A DNA stretch of 64,000 nt from Salvelinus alpinus (lineage: Eukaryota > Chordata > Actinopteri > Salmoniformes > Salmonidae). Positions 25,101 through 36,256 of this stretch are shown in pieces. Position 1 is the stretch's first letter, and each line of letters starts with the position of its first letter. The translations under genes were made by a program, and so were the position numbers. The notes under the pieces were generated by a model. That model had not been told where the DNA came from and did no database searches. It saw nothing but the letters and a program-made list of their open reading frames with translations. The DNA lies in contig NC_092087.1 of assembly GCF_045679555.1 (NCBI RefSeq), positions 86,181,642 to 86,245,641 of the forward strand, given 5' to 3'.

Positions 25101-28100
25101 CGACGACCGTGACTTTCCTCACACGACGACCGTGACCTTCCTCACACGACGACCGTGACCTTCCTCACACGACGACCGTGACCTTCCTCACACGACGACC
25201 GTGACTCTCCTCACACGACGACCGTGACTCTCCTCACAAGACGACCGTGACTCTCCTCACAAGACGACCGTGACTCTCCTCACAAGACGACCGTGACTCT
25301 CCTCACAAGACGACCGTGACTCTCCTCACAAGACGACCGTGACTCTCCTCACACGACGACCGTGACCTTCCTCACACGACGACCGTGACCTTCCTCACAC
25401 GACGACCGTGACTCTCCTCACAAGACGACCGTGACTCTCCTCACAAGACGACCGTGACTTTCCTCACACGACGACCGTGACTTTCCTCACACGACGACCG
25501 TGACCTTCCTCACAAGACGACCGTGACTTTCCTCACAAGACGACCGTGACTTTCCTCACACGACGACCGCGACTCTCCTCACACGACGACCGCGACTCTC
25601 CTCACACGACGACCGCGACTCTCCTCACAAGACGACCGCGACTCTCCTCACAAGACGACCGCGACTCTCCTCACAAGACGACCGCGACTCTCCTCACACG
25701 ACGACCGCGACTCTCCTCACACGACGACCGCGACTCTCCTCACACGACGACCGTGACTTTCCTCACAAGACGACCGTGACTTTCCTCACAAGACGAGGCC
25801 AAACATATTTTTTTTTGCATCCCAAATGGCACCATATTCCTTCTATAGTGCTCTACTTGACCAAGGCCCTTCCAGTAGGTCTCCAGTCAGAGGTAGTGAA
25901 ATGTAGGCTATGCAACAGGGTGACATTTGGGATACAACCTTTCTCATACAGGAGAGAAGACCACTAATATGTTGAGCTGGTTTCCCCATCCTGTGTACTG
26001 TACTCTGGTGTCACGCGGTTGCTGCTCGGGCTGTGGCCTGACTGGGCTGCACATCCTAGGGCTTCTCATTATAATGGAGAGACGAGAAGGACGAGAGAGA
26101 CGAGGACGGGAAAGTGAGAGGGCAAGAAATAATTCAGAAAGGGGGGACTTTCCCAGGGGATTCAGCTGTGTTAGGTTAACCCCTATGCTTTCATTTCCCC
26201 CTGAAGCCGGACTCTCAGGTGTCTGTCTATACCATGGTAATGCTAAGTCTGGTCAAATGAATGTTATGCAACCGGGTGCGTTCTGATGTTTCCATTTCCT
26301 GAAGAGGAGAGGAGTGGGGGATGAAAGTGTACCATTGTTGCTGTAGACTCAACACAAACATAGCGTGTGTGTGTGTGTGTGCACTGCAACTTCCGCAGGG
26401 CGTAGATGGCGCCGCATGTGAAAACGAACAGGACAGTAAAATGGAAATAAACATGGTAGTACGTTTAATTGTGTAGAAATGGTGTTGACTGTTAGCTCCG
26501 TGTTTCTAGTAACATGGGTTGGAGGGGGATGCCAAGGACAGACTGGTGTTGAGGTCTATCTAACACTGTTGTATTGGTTCTGAGAATTGGTGAGGTGCAG
26601 AAATGGCCTTTAAAATGTAAGGCCTGGGCTATCTGTCGTTGCAAAAAAACAAACACTTGAAACCACTTTAGAAACAATGGAAGTTGGGGCAGTCTTTTAG
26701 AGCCTTGTGTAAAAAAAAATATATATATATATATGACAACAAAACACTTTTTCTCCACATTCATTCTGACTTTCCGTTTCCCAGAAGTGTGTGTAGTCAT
26801 GAGTGGGAATTTCCATCCCTGCTCTCCAGAAGTCATTTCCCCACCCTTCCGTCTTGGTGTCCTCTGTGATTGGATAAAGGAGGCTATTCTACTCTTGACG
26901 CAATCTCATAAGTTTGGTTATTGCTCAATCCTTCCTACACAGAGCATTATTCTGTTGTGACACAGTGACTGGTGCCCTGTTGACAGAGGAAGGGTGGAAC
27001 CCAGTAGCTTCACGCCTATTTATTATGTCTTGGCATTGTGATGCGTCTACCTACCTAGCTGACTTTGAGCCAGTAAACACGAACATACTGATAGGCTCTA
27101 CAGAGAAACGTCTACTGTATTGGACCTGGTGGACTGCACTGTGACTGCACTCTTACTTTTCACATATCAGTTGACCCACTAATTAGCTGAACGTTGAAAG
27201 AGTTGATTGACTATGCATTGATGCCCTTTCCCCTCATTTCTCCCGCCCCCTCTTCTACATTCTTTCTGTCCCTCTCCTCCCCCCTTTATCCCTCCTTGTC
27301 TTCCCTCCCTCTCTCTCTCTCCAGACGCGGATGCAGAGCCTGCAGCCCGAGCCGGGGGCGCGTTACCGTAACGTGATGGACGCGCTACGTCAGATCGTGC
27401 GTACCGAGGGGGTGTGGCGACCTGTGAGGGGACTGAATGTCATGGCGATAGGGGCGGGGCCAGCCCATGCTCTGTACTTTGCCTGTTATGAGAAACTCAA
27501 GTTCTCACTCAGCAACGTGGTCCACCCGGGAGCGAACAGCCACTTTGCTAATGGTACAGTGTCACAGCCACACATTCACTGAGACATTGACATGTGCGAA
27601 CATACTGTACCTTAGAGCTATTAGCAATGTTGCTAATTTGACCAACGGTCACTGAGAGACCGACAGATTAAGGAAAAGTATGAAGGAAAGTTGCAGCATC
27701 CACTGCTGTGTGTTTTTGGCTTACTGCACTGGTAACCAACTATCTCTCTACCCTCTCTGCTGTCTCTTTCTAACAGGAATGGCAGGCTGCATGGCCACTG
27801 TACTCCATGATGCAATCATGAACCCAGCAGAAGGTAAAACTGTGTGTGTGCGTACTTTGTGTGTGTGTGCGTGCATACTTTGTGCGAGCATACTTTGTGT
27901 GTGCGTGCATGCATACTTTGTGTGTGTGTGTGCGTGCGTGCATACTTTGTGCTTGCGTGCATACTTTGTGTGTGTGTGTGCATACTTTGTGTGTGTGTGC
28001 ATACTTTGTGTGTGTGTGCATACTTTGTGTGTGTGTGTGCATACTTTGTGTGTGTGCGTGCATACTTTGTGTGTGTGCGTACTGTTTGTGCGTACTGTGT

Positions 28101-31100
28101 TTGTGCGTTGTGTGTGTGTGCGTACTGTGTGTTTGTGCATACTGTGTGTTTGGGTACTGTGTGTGTGCAGGGGTCAGGTTAATGCAGGATTCTTTGTTTT
28201 TCATGCAGAAAAGGGAAGATAAAACACTAAATAAATATCTTGCTGCGTTTTGCAAACGCAGATCTAAATTGCTTATTGTAAATTCTGCTCCAAATCATGA
28301 ATGTAAAAGGAGTTGTTTCATGCTGCAGCTGTACTTCTCTGATTTAAATAATATATCATCTCTTGTCTTTGGATCACCAGACAGCGCTCTGATGAAATAA
28401 TATATCGTCTCTTGTCATTGGTTCACCAGACAGCGCTCTGATGAAATAATATATCGTCTCTTGTCATTGGATCACCAGACAGCGCTCTGACTCATGTGTA
28501 GGATACCATTCTCCGGTCATTTCCTCAGGTGTCATTTTTCTCCGGTAGAAAGTTAAAATGCAAGATTAACTTTAAGCAAAACCTTTGGAAATGTAGCTGC
28601 TACATTCTTTCACTAGATAGATTTCCCTCCAACTGGCGACACATTTTCATGTGAATATTCTAAAATCTGCATAAAAACAATAGGCACATTTTCCCACCAG
28701 AGATGTTTCCATCAAATTGACTTGTTGCGGATTAAAGGCTGTGCCTGATTTACGTAGTGTACATAAAAATTACCTTTGCAGTTAAAAAAAGCCAAGTTAA
28801 ATGGGTTTCCATCGCATTTTCAACTCTACTGATGGTTTTGTCAAAACCATTGTGTCGTTACATTGCGAATGTGTCCACTCTGGTCTTGGCACGTCCGCTC
28901 CAGCCAACAGCTGGCAGATACAGGGTGGGTAGAGCTTACATTAGAGCTCTGTTACCAGGCCCGGGCCCGACGGGTCCCGACGTTAGGGTCGAGTAGGGCC
29001 TGTTCATCAATAACTAGGGTACGGGCAGGGCTCGGGATCATTAAATCCATCACTAACATTTTGAAGCGGAGGCATTTGCTCGGGCTCTGCTGCGTAGTTC
29101 AGTGATATCTGTCACAAGTGTTTCATCACCAAATATAAAACAGGAGGGATTATTTGACAGAAAATAATTATACTCCGATAAAACTCAAGGATTATTGAGT
29201 GAGGAAAAGTAGCTAACAGCTAACTGCTATCTCATGTCTCTGCATTGAGTAGAGCAGCCCAAGCTGAGCCGTTGCTATGGATACTCGGAGCAGCCAAGCA
29301 TCGATCATCATGTCACCAGAATAAGACCCGCCAGTATGTCCTTGTCACCTAAATAATAATTGCGCTATTTCAGAACTGTCTTGCTAAACTATTAGAATCC
29401 TTGATTCATTCTCAGCTAAGATCTTTCTTATCTTTGAAATGTATTCTAAATGTACATCAGTTTTAGACCAGGTCATAGCACTCTCTCTCCTGCATCCCTC
29501 CTTGATGTGGTTAACTCGATGGCTAAAAGGCAACATTGACATCTTCATTGACCTTTCGATACTGTTGATCACTCGGAGGCTTTCCTCAATTGGCCTAGAC
29601 CAGCCTGCATGTAACTGGTTTAAAAATTACTTAACAGATGGAACTCCATGTGTATCAGGTTTCCTGAATATTACAAAAGGTGTCCCGCAGGGGTCGATTC
29701 TGGGTCCTGTACTTTTTACTGTTTAATACAGTTGTTTATGCCATTTCCCCCACGGTTGACCAGGTACTCTCTGAACTACAGTATGCCTTCATTGTATTAC
29801 AGAAACTTTATTGACCTGAAATTAGTATTGAATGCAGGTCAAACTAAGCACATGTTGTTCTCTGGAGCACATATATAAAAATAGCTCTGATTTAAGCATG
29901 TATTTTGGATGGTGTCCTTATTGATTGCGTCCCTGCTTACAAATATCTGGGCATCTGGATAGATGAAAGCTGTCTTTTAAAAAGAATATTGATAGTAAAA
30001 AATCTGAGAATAAAAATGGTCTTCTTTAGAAATAGGTCCTGCCTCTCGCTAAATAGCAGAAAGCAGGTTATTCAGTTGAAGTTCCTATCGGTCGTAGCCT
30101 ATGGCGACATCATCTGTATGAACGTAGCTGCCACTTCATTGAAGCCGTTAGATGCAGTTTGTCATGGCGCACTGCGCTTTATTACGGGTGACAATTTTAG
30201 TGCTCATCGCTGCATTCTTCTGATGTCGCGTAGGTTGATACATTGCTATGTTTATTCATTTCTAAAGCCCTTTTACAAAAAGTCCCCGCTGTACCTAACA
30301 TCTTCACTAAACTTTAGACATGCTTGTTACCACACCCAGTCTCAGGGATGGTTAACTCTGGAAATTCCTTTGGTCTCTACAGAGTTATGTAAATCAGCTT
30401 TTAGTTTGTTCCACAAATGAGGTAAAAATGTTGTTGAATGTGATGTTCTGGTGCCTCTAGGTCCATTCAGAAAGCTGATTGAAACCTAATTAATGATGAA
30501 TGTGATGTTCTGGTGCCTCTAGGTCCATTCAGAAAGCTGATTGAAACCTAATTAATGATGAATGTGATGTTCTGGTGCCTCTAGGTCCATTCAGAAAGCT
30601 GATTGAAACCTAATTAATGATGAATGTGATGTTCTGGTGCCTCTAGGTCCATTCAGAAAGCTGATTGAAACCTAATTAATGATGAATGTGATGTTCTGGT
30701 GCCTCTAGGTCCATTCAGAAAGCTGATTGAAACCTAATTAATGATGAATGTGATGTTCTGGTGCCTCTAGGTCCATTCAGAAAGCTGATTGAAACCTAAT
30801 TAATGATGAATGTGATGTTCTGGTGCCTCTAGGTCCATTCAGAAAGCTGATTGAAACCTAATTAATGATGAATGTGATGTTCTGGTGCCTCTAGGTCCAT
30901 TCAGAAAGCTGATTGAAACCTAATTAATGATGAATGTGATGTTCTGGTGCCTCTAGGTCCATTCAGAAAGCTGATTGAAACCTAATTAATGATGAATGTG
31001 ATGTTCTGGTGCCTCTAGGTCCATTCAGAAAGCTGATTGAAACCTAATTAATGATGAATGTGATGTTCTGGTGCCTCTAGGTCCATTCAGAAAGCTGATT

Positions 31101-31958
31101 GAAACCTAATTAATGATGAATGTGATGTTCTGGTGCCTCTAGGTCCATTCAGAAAGCTGATTGAAACCTAATTAATGATGAATGTGTTTGTTTTTTATGA
31201 CCATGTTGTTCTTTCTACTTGCATTTTGTATTTATATTCATGTGTTTTTTTTCTGTCATTCAAGGCACAAAACAGACCTTGGTCTCAGTATGACTCTGAT
31301 AAAATAAAGGTTAAATAAAATATTGAAAAGGAGCATCAAGCTCATCACTGTGCACTTTCCCCACCCTGTGAAGTTCATCACTTATTTCATCTGTAGCCTA
31401 ATAAACGGCATGCTTTCCTAACGAGTCTTATTGAGAGGACCACACATGTCATCACGTGACTCCAACTTTACTTCAATATGATGGTTATTATATCAATATT
31501 TGCACCTAAGTGTTTCCATCACCATTTCTGGCAGAAGTCATTTTACAGACACAAAGATTCCACCTTGTCTAGCGTGTTTTATCAACGTTTGGGAAGTTAG
31601 TGCTCTTTCCAACAGGCCTGTCATGAAATGTTTTATCCGACATTAAAAGGTTGGATGGAAACCTGGTTGATGATAAACAGAAATATATCAAAGCACATTT
31701 TTTTTAAATTGTTAGCTCATTTACTTATATGCTGCTAGCCAAATAACATTGCACTTCTGTCTGTCATCTGATGAAAGCGATTTTCTGTCGAATGTGTTGC
31801 AGTTATGTATTTTGTGTGATGAAAAACTAGAGTTGCACGCTCTATTAAAGCAAAAAAAACACAGACTTTTGATATAAAACACAGGTGAAATGGTTTAAGA
31901 CGCAGAGTTTTTGATGGTGTGGGTTTTGAAAATGCGGAGTTCTGAGAGCTAAATGCGA

Positions 31959-32012
<54 letters not shown>

Positions 32013-33897
32013 ACACACTACAGTGATGTCACCTGATAAACACTGTAGATATCTGCAGCGTCAGACTCCCTGATACATTAATAGAACAGTAATCCCTTCT
32101 CTGTCTGAATATGTACAGCACCTCCCCACAACTCTTTATATACTGCTACAGGACACTAGGGGGAGCTCTGAGACTGGACTGGGGGTGCCCATTAGGAGCA
32201 GCACCTGGGTAGAAGTTGCTAGTAGGCACAGATATAGGATCAGCTTACATTAGTCATATCCTATCCTTGACCTTTAGGGCAGGAAAAGTAAAACTGGCCT
32301 TAGATCAGTGTTGAGGGTTAGCATCATCTAACTAAAGGGGCATCGGAACCCACATCTGTGAGTGTCATTAGTCGACCGGTTTGCAGGTGTGTGTTTACAT
32401 CCTGCTCCCTCAAGTGTATAGCATTAACATCCGCTGGCTCACACACATCTGGCCATGGTGATTGGTGTTTCCATAGCAACCTGACCAGGCCCAGGTGTGC
32501 CAGCCAGCTGTGCCATTGGTCCACCGGCTGGGTCACTAGGGACGGGATTGGACGCTTTGAACTTTCTGGTGTTCTGAATTCCATTAAGCCCCATTTCCTT
32601 TTACTTTCCTAAGTAGTGTTTCCTTTAGAGACTGGTTTCATCTCATTCTGATTGGCTGCAGTGGGGAATCCCTTGATGGTGTGTCTCAACTGTATCCCTC
32701 ATTAAAAGCCTAATATCTCTGTTTTGACTAGATGTGGTACTCTTTTCCTTTCAACTATTATTTTCTTCTCTGTCCTCCCATCACCTGTTCTTTCTTCCTC
32801 TCCCTTTTCCTCTAGGCTGACCTTCCTCTTCCGTTTCTTCTAGGCTGAACTTCCTCTCCTCTCCCTTTTCCTCCTCTAGGCTGAACTTCCTCTCCCTTTT
32901 CCTCTAGGCTGACCTTCCTCTTCCGTTTCCTCTAGGCTGACCTTCCTCTCCCTTTTCCTCCTCTAGGCTGAACTTCCTCTCCCTTTTCCTCTAGGCTGAC
33001 CTTCCCTCTTCCGTTTCTTCTAGGCTGAACTTCCTCTCCCTTTTCCTCCTCTAGGCTGAACTTCCTCTCCCTTTCCTCCTCTAGGCTGACCTTCCTCTTC
33101 CATTTCTTCTAGGCTGAACTTCCTCTCCTCTCCCTTTTCCTCCTCTAGGCTGAACTTCCTCTCCTCCCTCCCTTTCCTCCTCTAGGCTGACCTTCCTCCC
33201 TTTCCTCCTCTAGGCTGAACTTCCTCTCTGTCTGGTTGTGTACTTTAAAAGCTCCAGTGTGTTTTCAACATCTGTTCCTTTTTCTTTCTAAACTCTCTTT
33301 CTCTCCCCCCTAGTGGTGAAGCAGCGTATGCAGATGTACAACTCCCCGTACCGCGGCGTGTCTGACTGCATGGGCTCCATCTGGAGGCGCGAGGGCCCCG
33401 GGGCCTTCTACCGCTCCTACACAACGCAGCTGACCATGAACGTCCCCTTCCAGGCTCTCCACTTCATGACCTACGAGTACCTCCAGGAGCTGCTAAACCC
33501 CCACAGACAGTACAACCCCTCCTCTCACGTCATCTCCGGGGCGCTTGCCGGGGCCATTGCCGCCGCCGCCACCACCCCGCTGGACGTCTGTAAGACCCTC
33601 CTCAACACCCAGGAGGCCCTAGCGGTCCATGCCGAGGTCCCAGGAGCGCTGGAGGTTGGAGCGAGTGTAGGGACGGCGTCGGCCACTGGGGGGCGCCGCA
33701 TCTCGGGGTTAGGGGAGGCGTTCCGGACTGTGTACAGGATGGGGGGCGGGGCGGCGTTCTTTAAGGGCGTCCAGGCCAGGATCATCTATCAGATGCCCTC
33801 CACCGCCATCAGCTGGTCCGTCTACGAGTTCTTCAAATACGTCATCACCAAGCGCCAGTACGAGAGAAGGCTGCACCACCGAGACGGAGAGAAGTAG
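19110..33897 (+). CDS. slc25a28: Mitoferrin-2, mitochondrial iron transporter (four coding exons)
   Basis: Mitochondrial carrier family member that brings iron across the inner membrane for haem and iron-sulphur cluster synthesis. Coding exons: 19110-19454, 27325-27553, 27777-27833, 33314-33897. All borders are AG/GT and phases agree, giving 404 residues. The three carrier signatures are present: PIDCVK 110-115, PAEVVK 208-213, PLDVCK 299-304, one per repeat as the six-helix fold requires. [21 protein letters not shown] and QMYNSPY match mitoferrin-2 better than mitoferrin-1. The N-terminal about 95 residues before the first helix are variable, as in relatives. The matrix loop at about 311-340 is longer than in human. 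The start is the first ATG of the open frame; its context is weak (T at -3, G at +4). Introns are 7.9, 0.2 and 5.5 kb and rich in repeats. Confidence 0.95.
19455..21363. other. slc25a28 intron 1, proximal part
   Basis: AT-rich intronic sequence with many short GTTAGC/GCTAAC stretches. I see no exon, RNA gene or clear mobile element here. CCCTTTGGTCTAGAATACC at about 21078 is a stray relative of the 53-bp repeat that follows. Confidence 0.6.
21364..21630. repeat. 53-bp tandem repeat, five copies
   Basis: Units start at 21364, 21417, 21470, 21523 and 21576 with CCTGTCCTGTACAACCATGG and end GGTCTAGAATACC. Copies differ by one or two bases (CCTATACAACC in the second, GGTATAGAAT in the fourth). 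Intron 1 of slc25a28. Confidence 0.95.
21700..23283. mobile_element. Long degenerate Tc1-like element without intact transposase
   Basis: The left part (CACATTTTGTTTTGTTACAG, about 21742) and right part (ACAACAAAATGTGG, about 23225-23238, then GGTGTGAATACTG) are inverse to each other and carry the usual wording of a salmonid Tc1-like family. The interior (for example GTGTATATTTGGCCTTGTGT near 22150) matches the same dispersed repeat as I remember it. No transposase frame of useful length survives. Confidence 0.75.
23630..23760. mobile_element. Hairpin MITE half-copy (TAGTGCACTA family)
   Basis: AAAAGTAGTGCACTATTCAG (about 23682-23701), preceded by CGCAAGTGGCAGCGTATTCC, corresponds to the palindromic repeat whose fuller copies are at 36257-36445 and 37986-38093. 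Confidence 0.6.
24282..24480. repeat. 24-bp tandem repeat, eight copies
   Basis: Unit CCATGACGACGAGCGTTATA plus ACAA, virtually perfect. As 24 is a multiple of three, it stays open in several frames (HDDERYNN in one), but nothing flanking it supports a protein. Intron 1 of slc25a28. Confidence 0.97.
24520..25797. repeat. 23-bp minisatellite, about 55 copies
   Basis: Unit GACGACCGTGACTTTCCTCA plus CAC. Variants are ACTTT, ACCTT or ACTCT in the centre, CACAAG for CACACG, and CGCGAC for CGTGAC. Variants occur in runs: the CGCGAC form is confined to the right end at about 25567-25745, apart from one at the very left edge. It begins about 40 bp after the 24-bp array. Intron 1 of slc25a28. Confidence 0.97.
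25798..27324. other. slc25a28 intron 1, distal part
   Basis: Contains a hairpin-MITE half-copy at about 25815-25935 (CCAAATGGCACCATATTCC), a short GT run near 26367, an AT run near 26710, and a pyrimidine-rich tract from 27225 leading to the exon 2 acceptor (CTCTCTCCAG, 27315-27324). No further coding sequence is seen. Confidence 0.6.
27841..28172. repeat. Compound GT-rich repeat (GTGTGTGCATACTTT)
   Basis: Irregular units of about 15-25 bp made of GTGTGTG plus CATACTTT or CGTACTTT, later CGTACTGTGTGT. It starts only 8 bp after the donor of slc25a28 exon 3. Confidence 0.95.
28345..28490. repeat. 49-bp tandem repeat, three copies
   Basis: Unit GAAATAATATATCGTCTCTT through CCAGACAGCGCTCTGAT, three copies with single-base differences. 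Intron 3 of slc25a28. Confidence 0.9.
28500..29430. other. slc25a28 intron 3, unclassified stretch
   Basis: No exon is seen. The GC-rich segment at about 28955-29040 (CCCGGGCCCGACGGGTCCCG) and the following text look like dispersed-repeat sequence I cannot name. It leads into the LINE remnant. Confidence 0.5.
29430..31320 (+). mobile_element. 5'-truncated non-LTR retrotransposon (LINE) remnant
   Basis: Broken reverse-transcriptase frames are readable in order on the plus strand: [25 protein letters not shown], then [15 protein letters not shown] (about 29440-29726), then [15 protein letters not shown] (about 29828-29872) and [14 protein letters not shown] (about 29926-29967). The catalytic YADD block is lost between the second and third fragments, so the copy is inactive. 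A GGTTAAATAAA-type tail ends it at about 31320. Its distal end is amplified as a 62-bp minisatellite. Type is probably L2/CR1-like, inferred from these blocks. Intron 3 of slc25a28, same strand. Confidence 0.88.
30436..31185. repeat. 62-bp minisatellite inside the LINE end, 12 copies
   Basis: Unit from GAATGTGATGTTCTGGTGCC to CTAATTAATGAT. Copies start at 30436, 30498 and every 62 bp on, and look identical. The unit is the LINE's own segment ([14 protein letters not shown] in one frame), so the array arose by local amplification within the element. Confidence 0.97.
31321..32755. other. slc25a28 intron 3, with TG run
   Basis: Unique intronic sequence apart from a TG microsatellite at about 31963-32008. 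No exon or clear mobile element is seen. Confidence 0.6.
32790..33225 (+). repeat. Pyrimidine-rich tandem repeat ending in CTAGGCTGA, 14 copies
   Basis: Blocks of about 27-38 bp of C/T ending in TCTAGGCTGA(A/C) recur 14 times, the motif falling at about 32811, 32839, 32875, 32903, 32931, 32962, 32990, 33019, 33050, 33080, 33109, 33145, 33181 and 33209. Each looks like a polypyrimidine tract followed by a TAG acceptor. The true acceptor of exon 4 (CCCCCCTAG, ending 33313) is only about 90 bp further on. Confidence 0.95.
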
Positions 33898-34074
33898 AGA
33901 GGGAGGGACGACCTTCACTCAAAATGTCCCCCAAGGAACCCACCCCCATAGAGATGTACTAGAGAGCTCAGCTCCTATCTTTGGGCCAAGTTCCCCCTCT
34001 ATCTAACTCTATAACCACCCCACAGTAACCCCACCTCTGACCATTTGACCTCTGACCTTCTAAACTAACCAGGA

Positions 34075-34080
34075 AATAAA
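34075..34080 (+). terminator. Candidate polyadenylation signal of slc25a28
   Basis: AATAAA 178 bp after the stop codon, the first good match. Later signals exist, so a longer 3' UTR is possible. Confidence 0.5.
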
Positions 34081-34370
34081 AGCCCCTCCCCCTAGTGTTT
34101 TTGACTAGAAGAGATACAGCTTTTGTCAAAATTCACCTTACACAGCAGGTTTAGAACTTACGCAGCAGGTTAGGAGAATTGACGTAGCAGTTTAGGAGAA
34201 TTAGGTTAAGGTAAGGAAAAGTGTAAGGGTTAGCAAAAGTTTTTTGTTGCCAAAAGCTGTGTCCCATCTATACCTGACCTCCTCTTATCCCCTCACATAG
34301 GAGAACAAGTCCCCATCTTTCACATAGTTTATTATAGGCATACTGTACATGGCACTTTAAATCAAATATA

Positions 34371-35349
34371 CACTCACTGGCCAGTTTATTAGGTACACCC
34401 ATCTAGTACCGGGTCGGACTCCCTTTGCCTCCAGAACAGCCTGAATTCTTTGGGGCATGGATTCTACAAAGTGTCGGAAACGTTATTTTCTCAATTGGTA
34501 TCAAGGGACCTAAGGTGTGGCAGGAAACTTTCCCCACCAGTACACCACCGCCACCGGCCTGTACCGTTGACACCAGGCAGGATGAGTCCATGGACTCATG
34601 CTGCATACGCCAAATTATGACTCTGCATCAGCTTGACGCAACAGGAACCGGGATTTGTCAGACCAGGCGATGTTGTTCCATTCCTCAATTGTCCAGTGTT
34701 GGTGATTGTGTGCCCACTGGAGCTGCTTCCTGTTGTTTTTAGCTGATAGGAGTGGAACCCGGTGTGGTCGTCTGCTGCAATAGCCCATCTGTGACAAGAA
34801 CCGACAAGTTGTGTGTTCTGAGATGATGTTCTGCACACCACTGTTGTACTGCTCCGTTATCTGTCTGTTTGTGGCCCGACTGTTACCTTGTACCACTGTT
34901 GTACTGCTCCGTTATCTGTCTGTTTGTGGCCAGACTGTTACCTTGCACCACTCTAGCCGTTCTCCTTTGACCTCTCATCAACGAGATGTTTTCCCCCGGG
35001 ACTGCCACTGACTGGACGGTTTTTGTTTGTCGTGCCATTCTCGGTAAACCCTAGACTGTCGTGTGTGAAAAGCCCAGGAGGGCAGACGTTGATGAGATTC
35101 TGGATCTGGAGTACCTGGCACCAACAATCATACCTGGCACCAACAATCATACCTGGCACCAACAATCATACCACGCTCAACGTCGCTTAGGTCACTCGTT
35201 TTGCCCATTCTAACTTTCAATGGAACAGTAACTGAATGCCTGTCTGCCTGCTTTATATAGCAAGCCACAGCCACGTTACTCACTGGCTGTAGGAGCCATC
35301 CATTTTGGTAAATGAGCTGATGTACCTAATAAACTGTCCGGTTACTGTC
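34371..35349 (-). mobile_element. Tc1-like transposon remnant (CACTGGCCAGTTTATTAGGT ends)
   Basis: The left end is CACTCACTGGCCAGTTTATT and the right end GTACCTAATAAACTGTCCGG, in inverted orientation, with TA beside each. The minus strand reads transposase text: LQWAHNHQHWTIEEWNNIAW followed by SDKSRFLL (about 34640-34725), the block around a catalytic Asp. The interior also holds a 55-bp duplication (about 34837-34946) and a 19-bp triplication (35113-35169). Inactive. Confidence 0.85.
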
Positions 35350-36003
35350 TATATTATTAGAATTATATTTCTGCATTTCCCTACTATAGCCACTAGGGGG
35401 CTATGAGTCTCATCCTCCATTGGCTTTATGGACAGATCTAAAAGAGTCCCAATAATATCTACTTTCTCCTGCAAATGTGCACTCGTTCACTACTTCCCAC
35501 AAATCTAATAGCATTGGGTTGGTGGAGGCATGGGCCAGTCAGTTTCCACCATATTTCTTATACCAGTCATTTCCTTTTAAATCAGTGAAGGGAAGTGAAC
35601 AAGGGCACACTTTGGGAGGAAGGTGAGGTCATGGGGACGTAGACCAAGTGAAGACATCTGTATTGGGTGATGACTGGAGTCAGTGGATTCAGCATTAAGG
35701 ATATATCTATAGTCACTACTACCACTGGACTATATTTAGATTAACGTCTAGCATTCTGAAATGGGAAGTAAATTCACCAGAAATTGTTTCATGCAATTTA
35801 AAACAATAACGGCCTTTTCCATCTTTGAGATAGTGACTTGGCTTGTGTTAACTTATTTCTCCGCCTGTACATATACATTGAGGAATATGAGTATTTTGAC
35901 TTGAAATGTTCAACTTAACACATTGGAGTTGATCAAGGCAGTGGTGTTGACTGTGTGTGGATGTGACTGACTGAATGAGGAAGAGAGAAATAAATAAAAT
36001 AGG
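35350..36003. other. Intergenic, nothing recognised
   Basis: Unique AT-rich sequence downstream of slc25a28. I see no coding, RNA or mobile feature. Confidence 0.5.
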
Positions 36004-36005
36004 AG

Positions 36006-36152
36006 TACAAAGCGCTAGAACATTGAGTGCAAAGCGCTAGAACATTGAGTGCAAAGCGCTAGAACATTGAGTGCAAAGCGCTAGAACATTGAGTGCAAAG
36101 CGCTAGAACATTGAGTGCAAAGCGCTAGAACATTGAGTGCAAAGTGCTAGGA
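36006..36152. repeat. 22-bp tandem repeat, about 6.6 copies
   Basis: Unit GCGCTAGAACATTGAGTGCA plus AA, near-perfect except in the last copy (AGTGCTAGGACACC). Confidence 0.95.
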
Positions 36153-36256
36153 CACCATATAGAGAATAATGTGCCTTTTGGGACAGAACCTCTGAGGATG
36201 GTAGGAGGGTGTACTACACCTCCAGTCTACCAGACTGTTGAGAGTTATGGGCTTTG

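Noticed and set aside
27680-28400. Cys/Val-rich open frames after slc25a28 exon 3
   Set aside because: They read through the donor at 27833 into GT-rich repeat. The exon ends at the GTAAAA donor, which fits the next exon's phase.
19110-33897. Naming the carrier mitoferrin-1 (slc25a37)
   Set aside because: [16 protein letters not shown], the YRNV and HPG words and QMYNSPY agree with mitoferrin-2, and the neighbours are those of SLC25A28.
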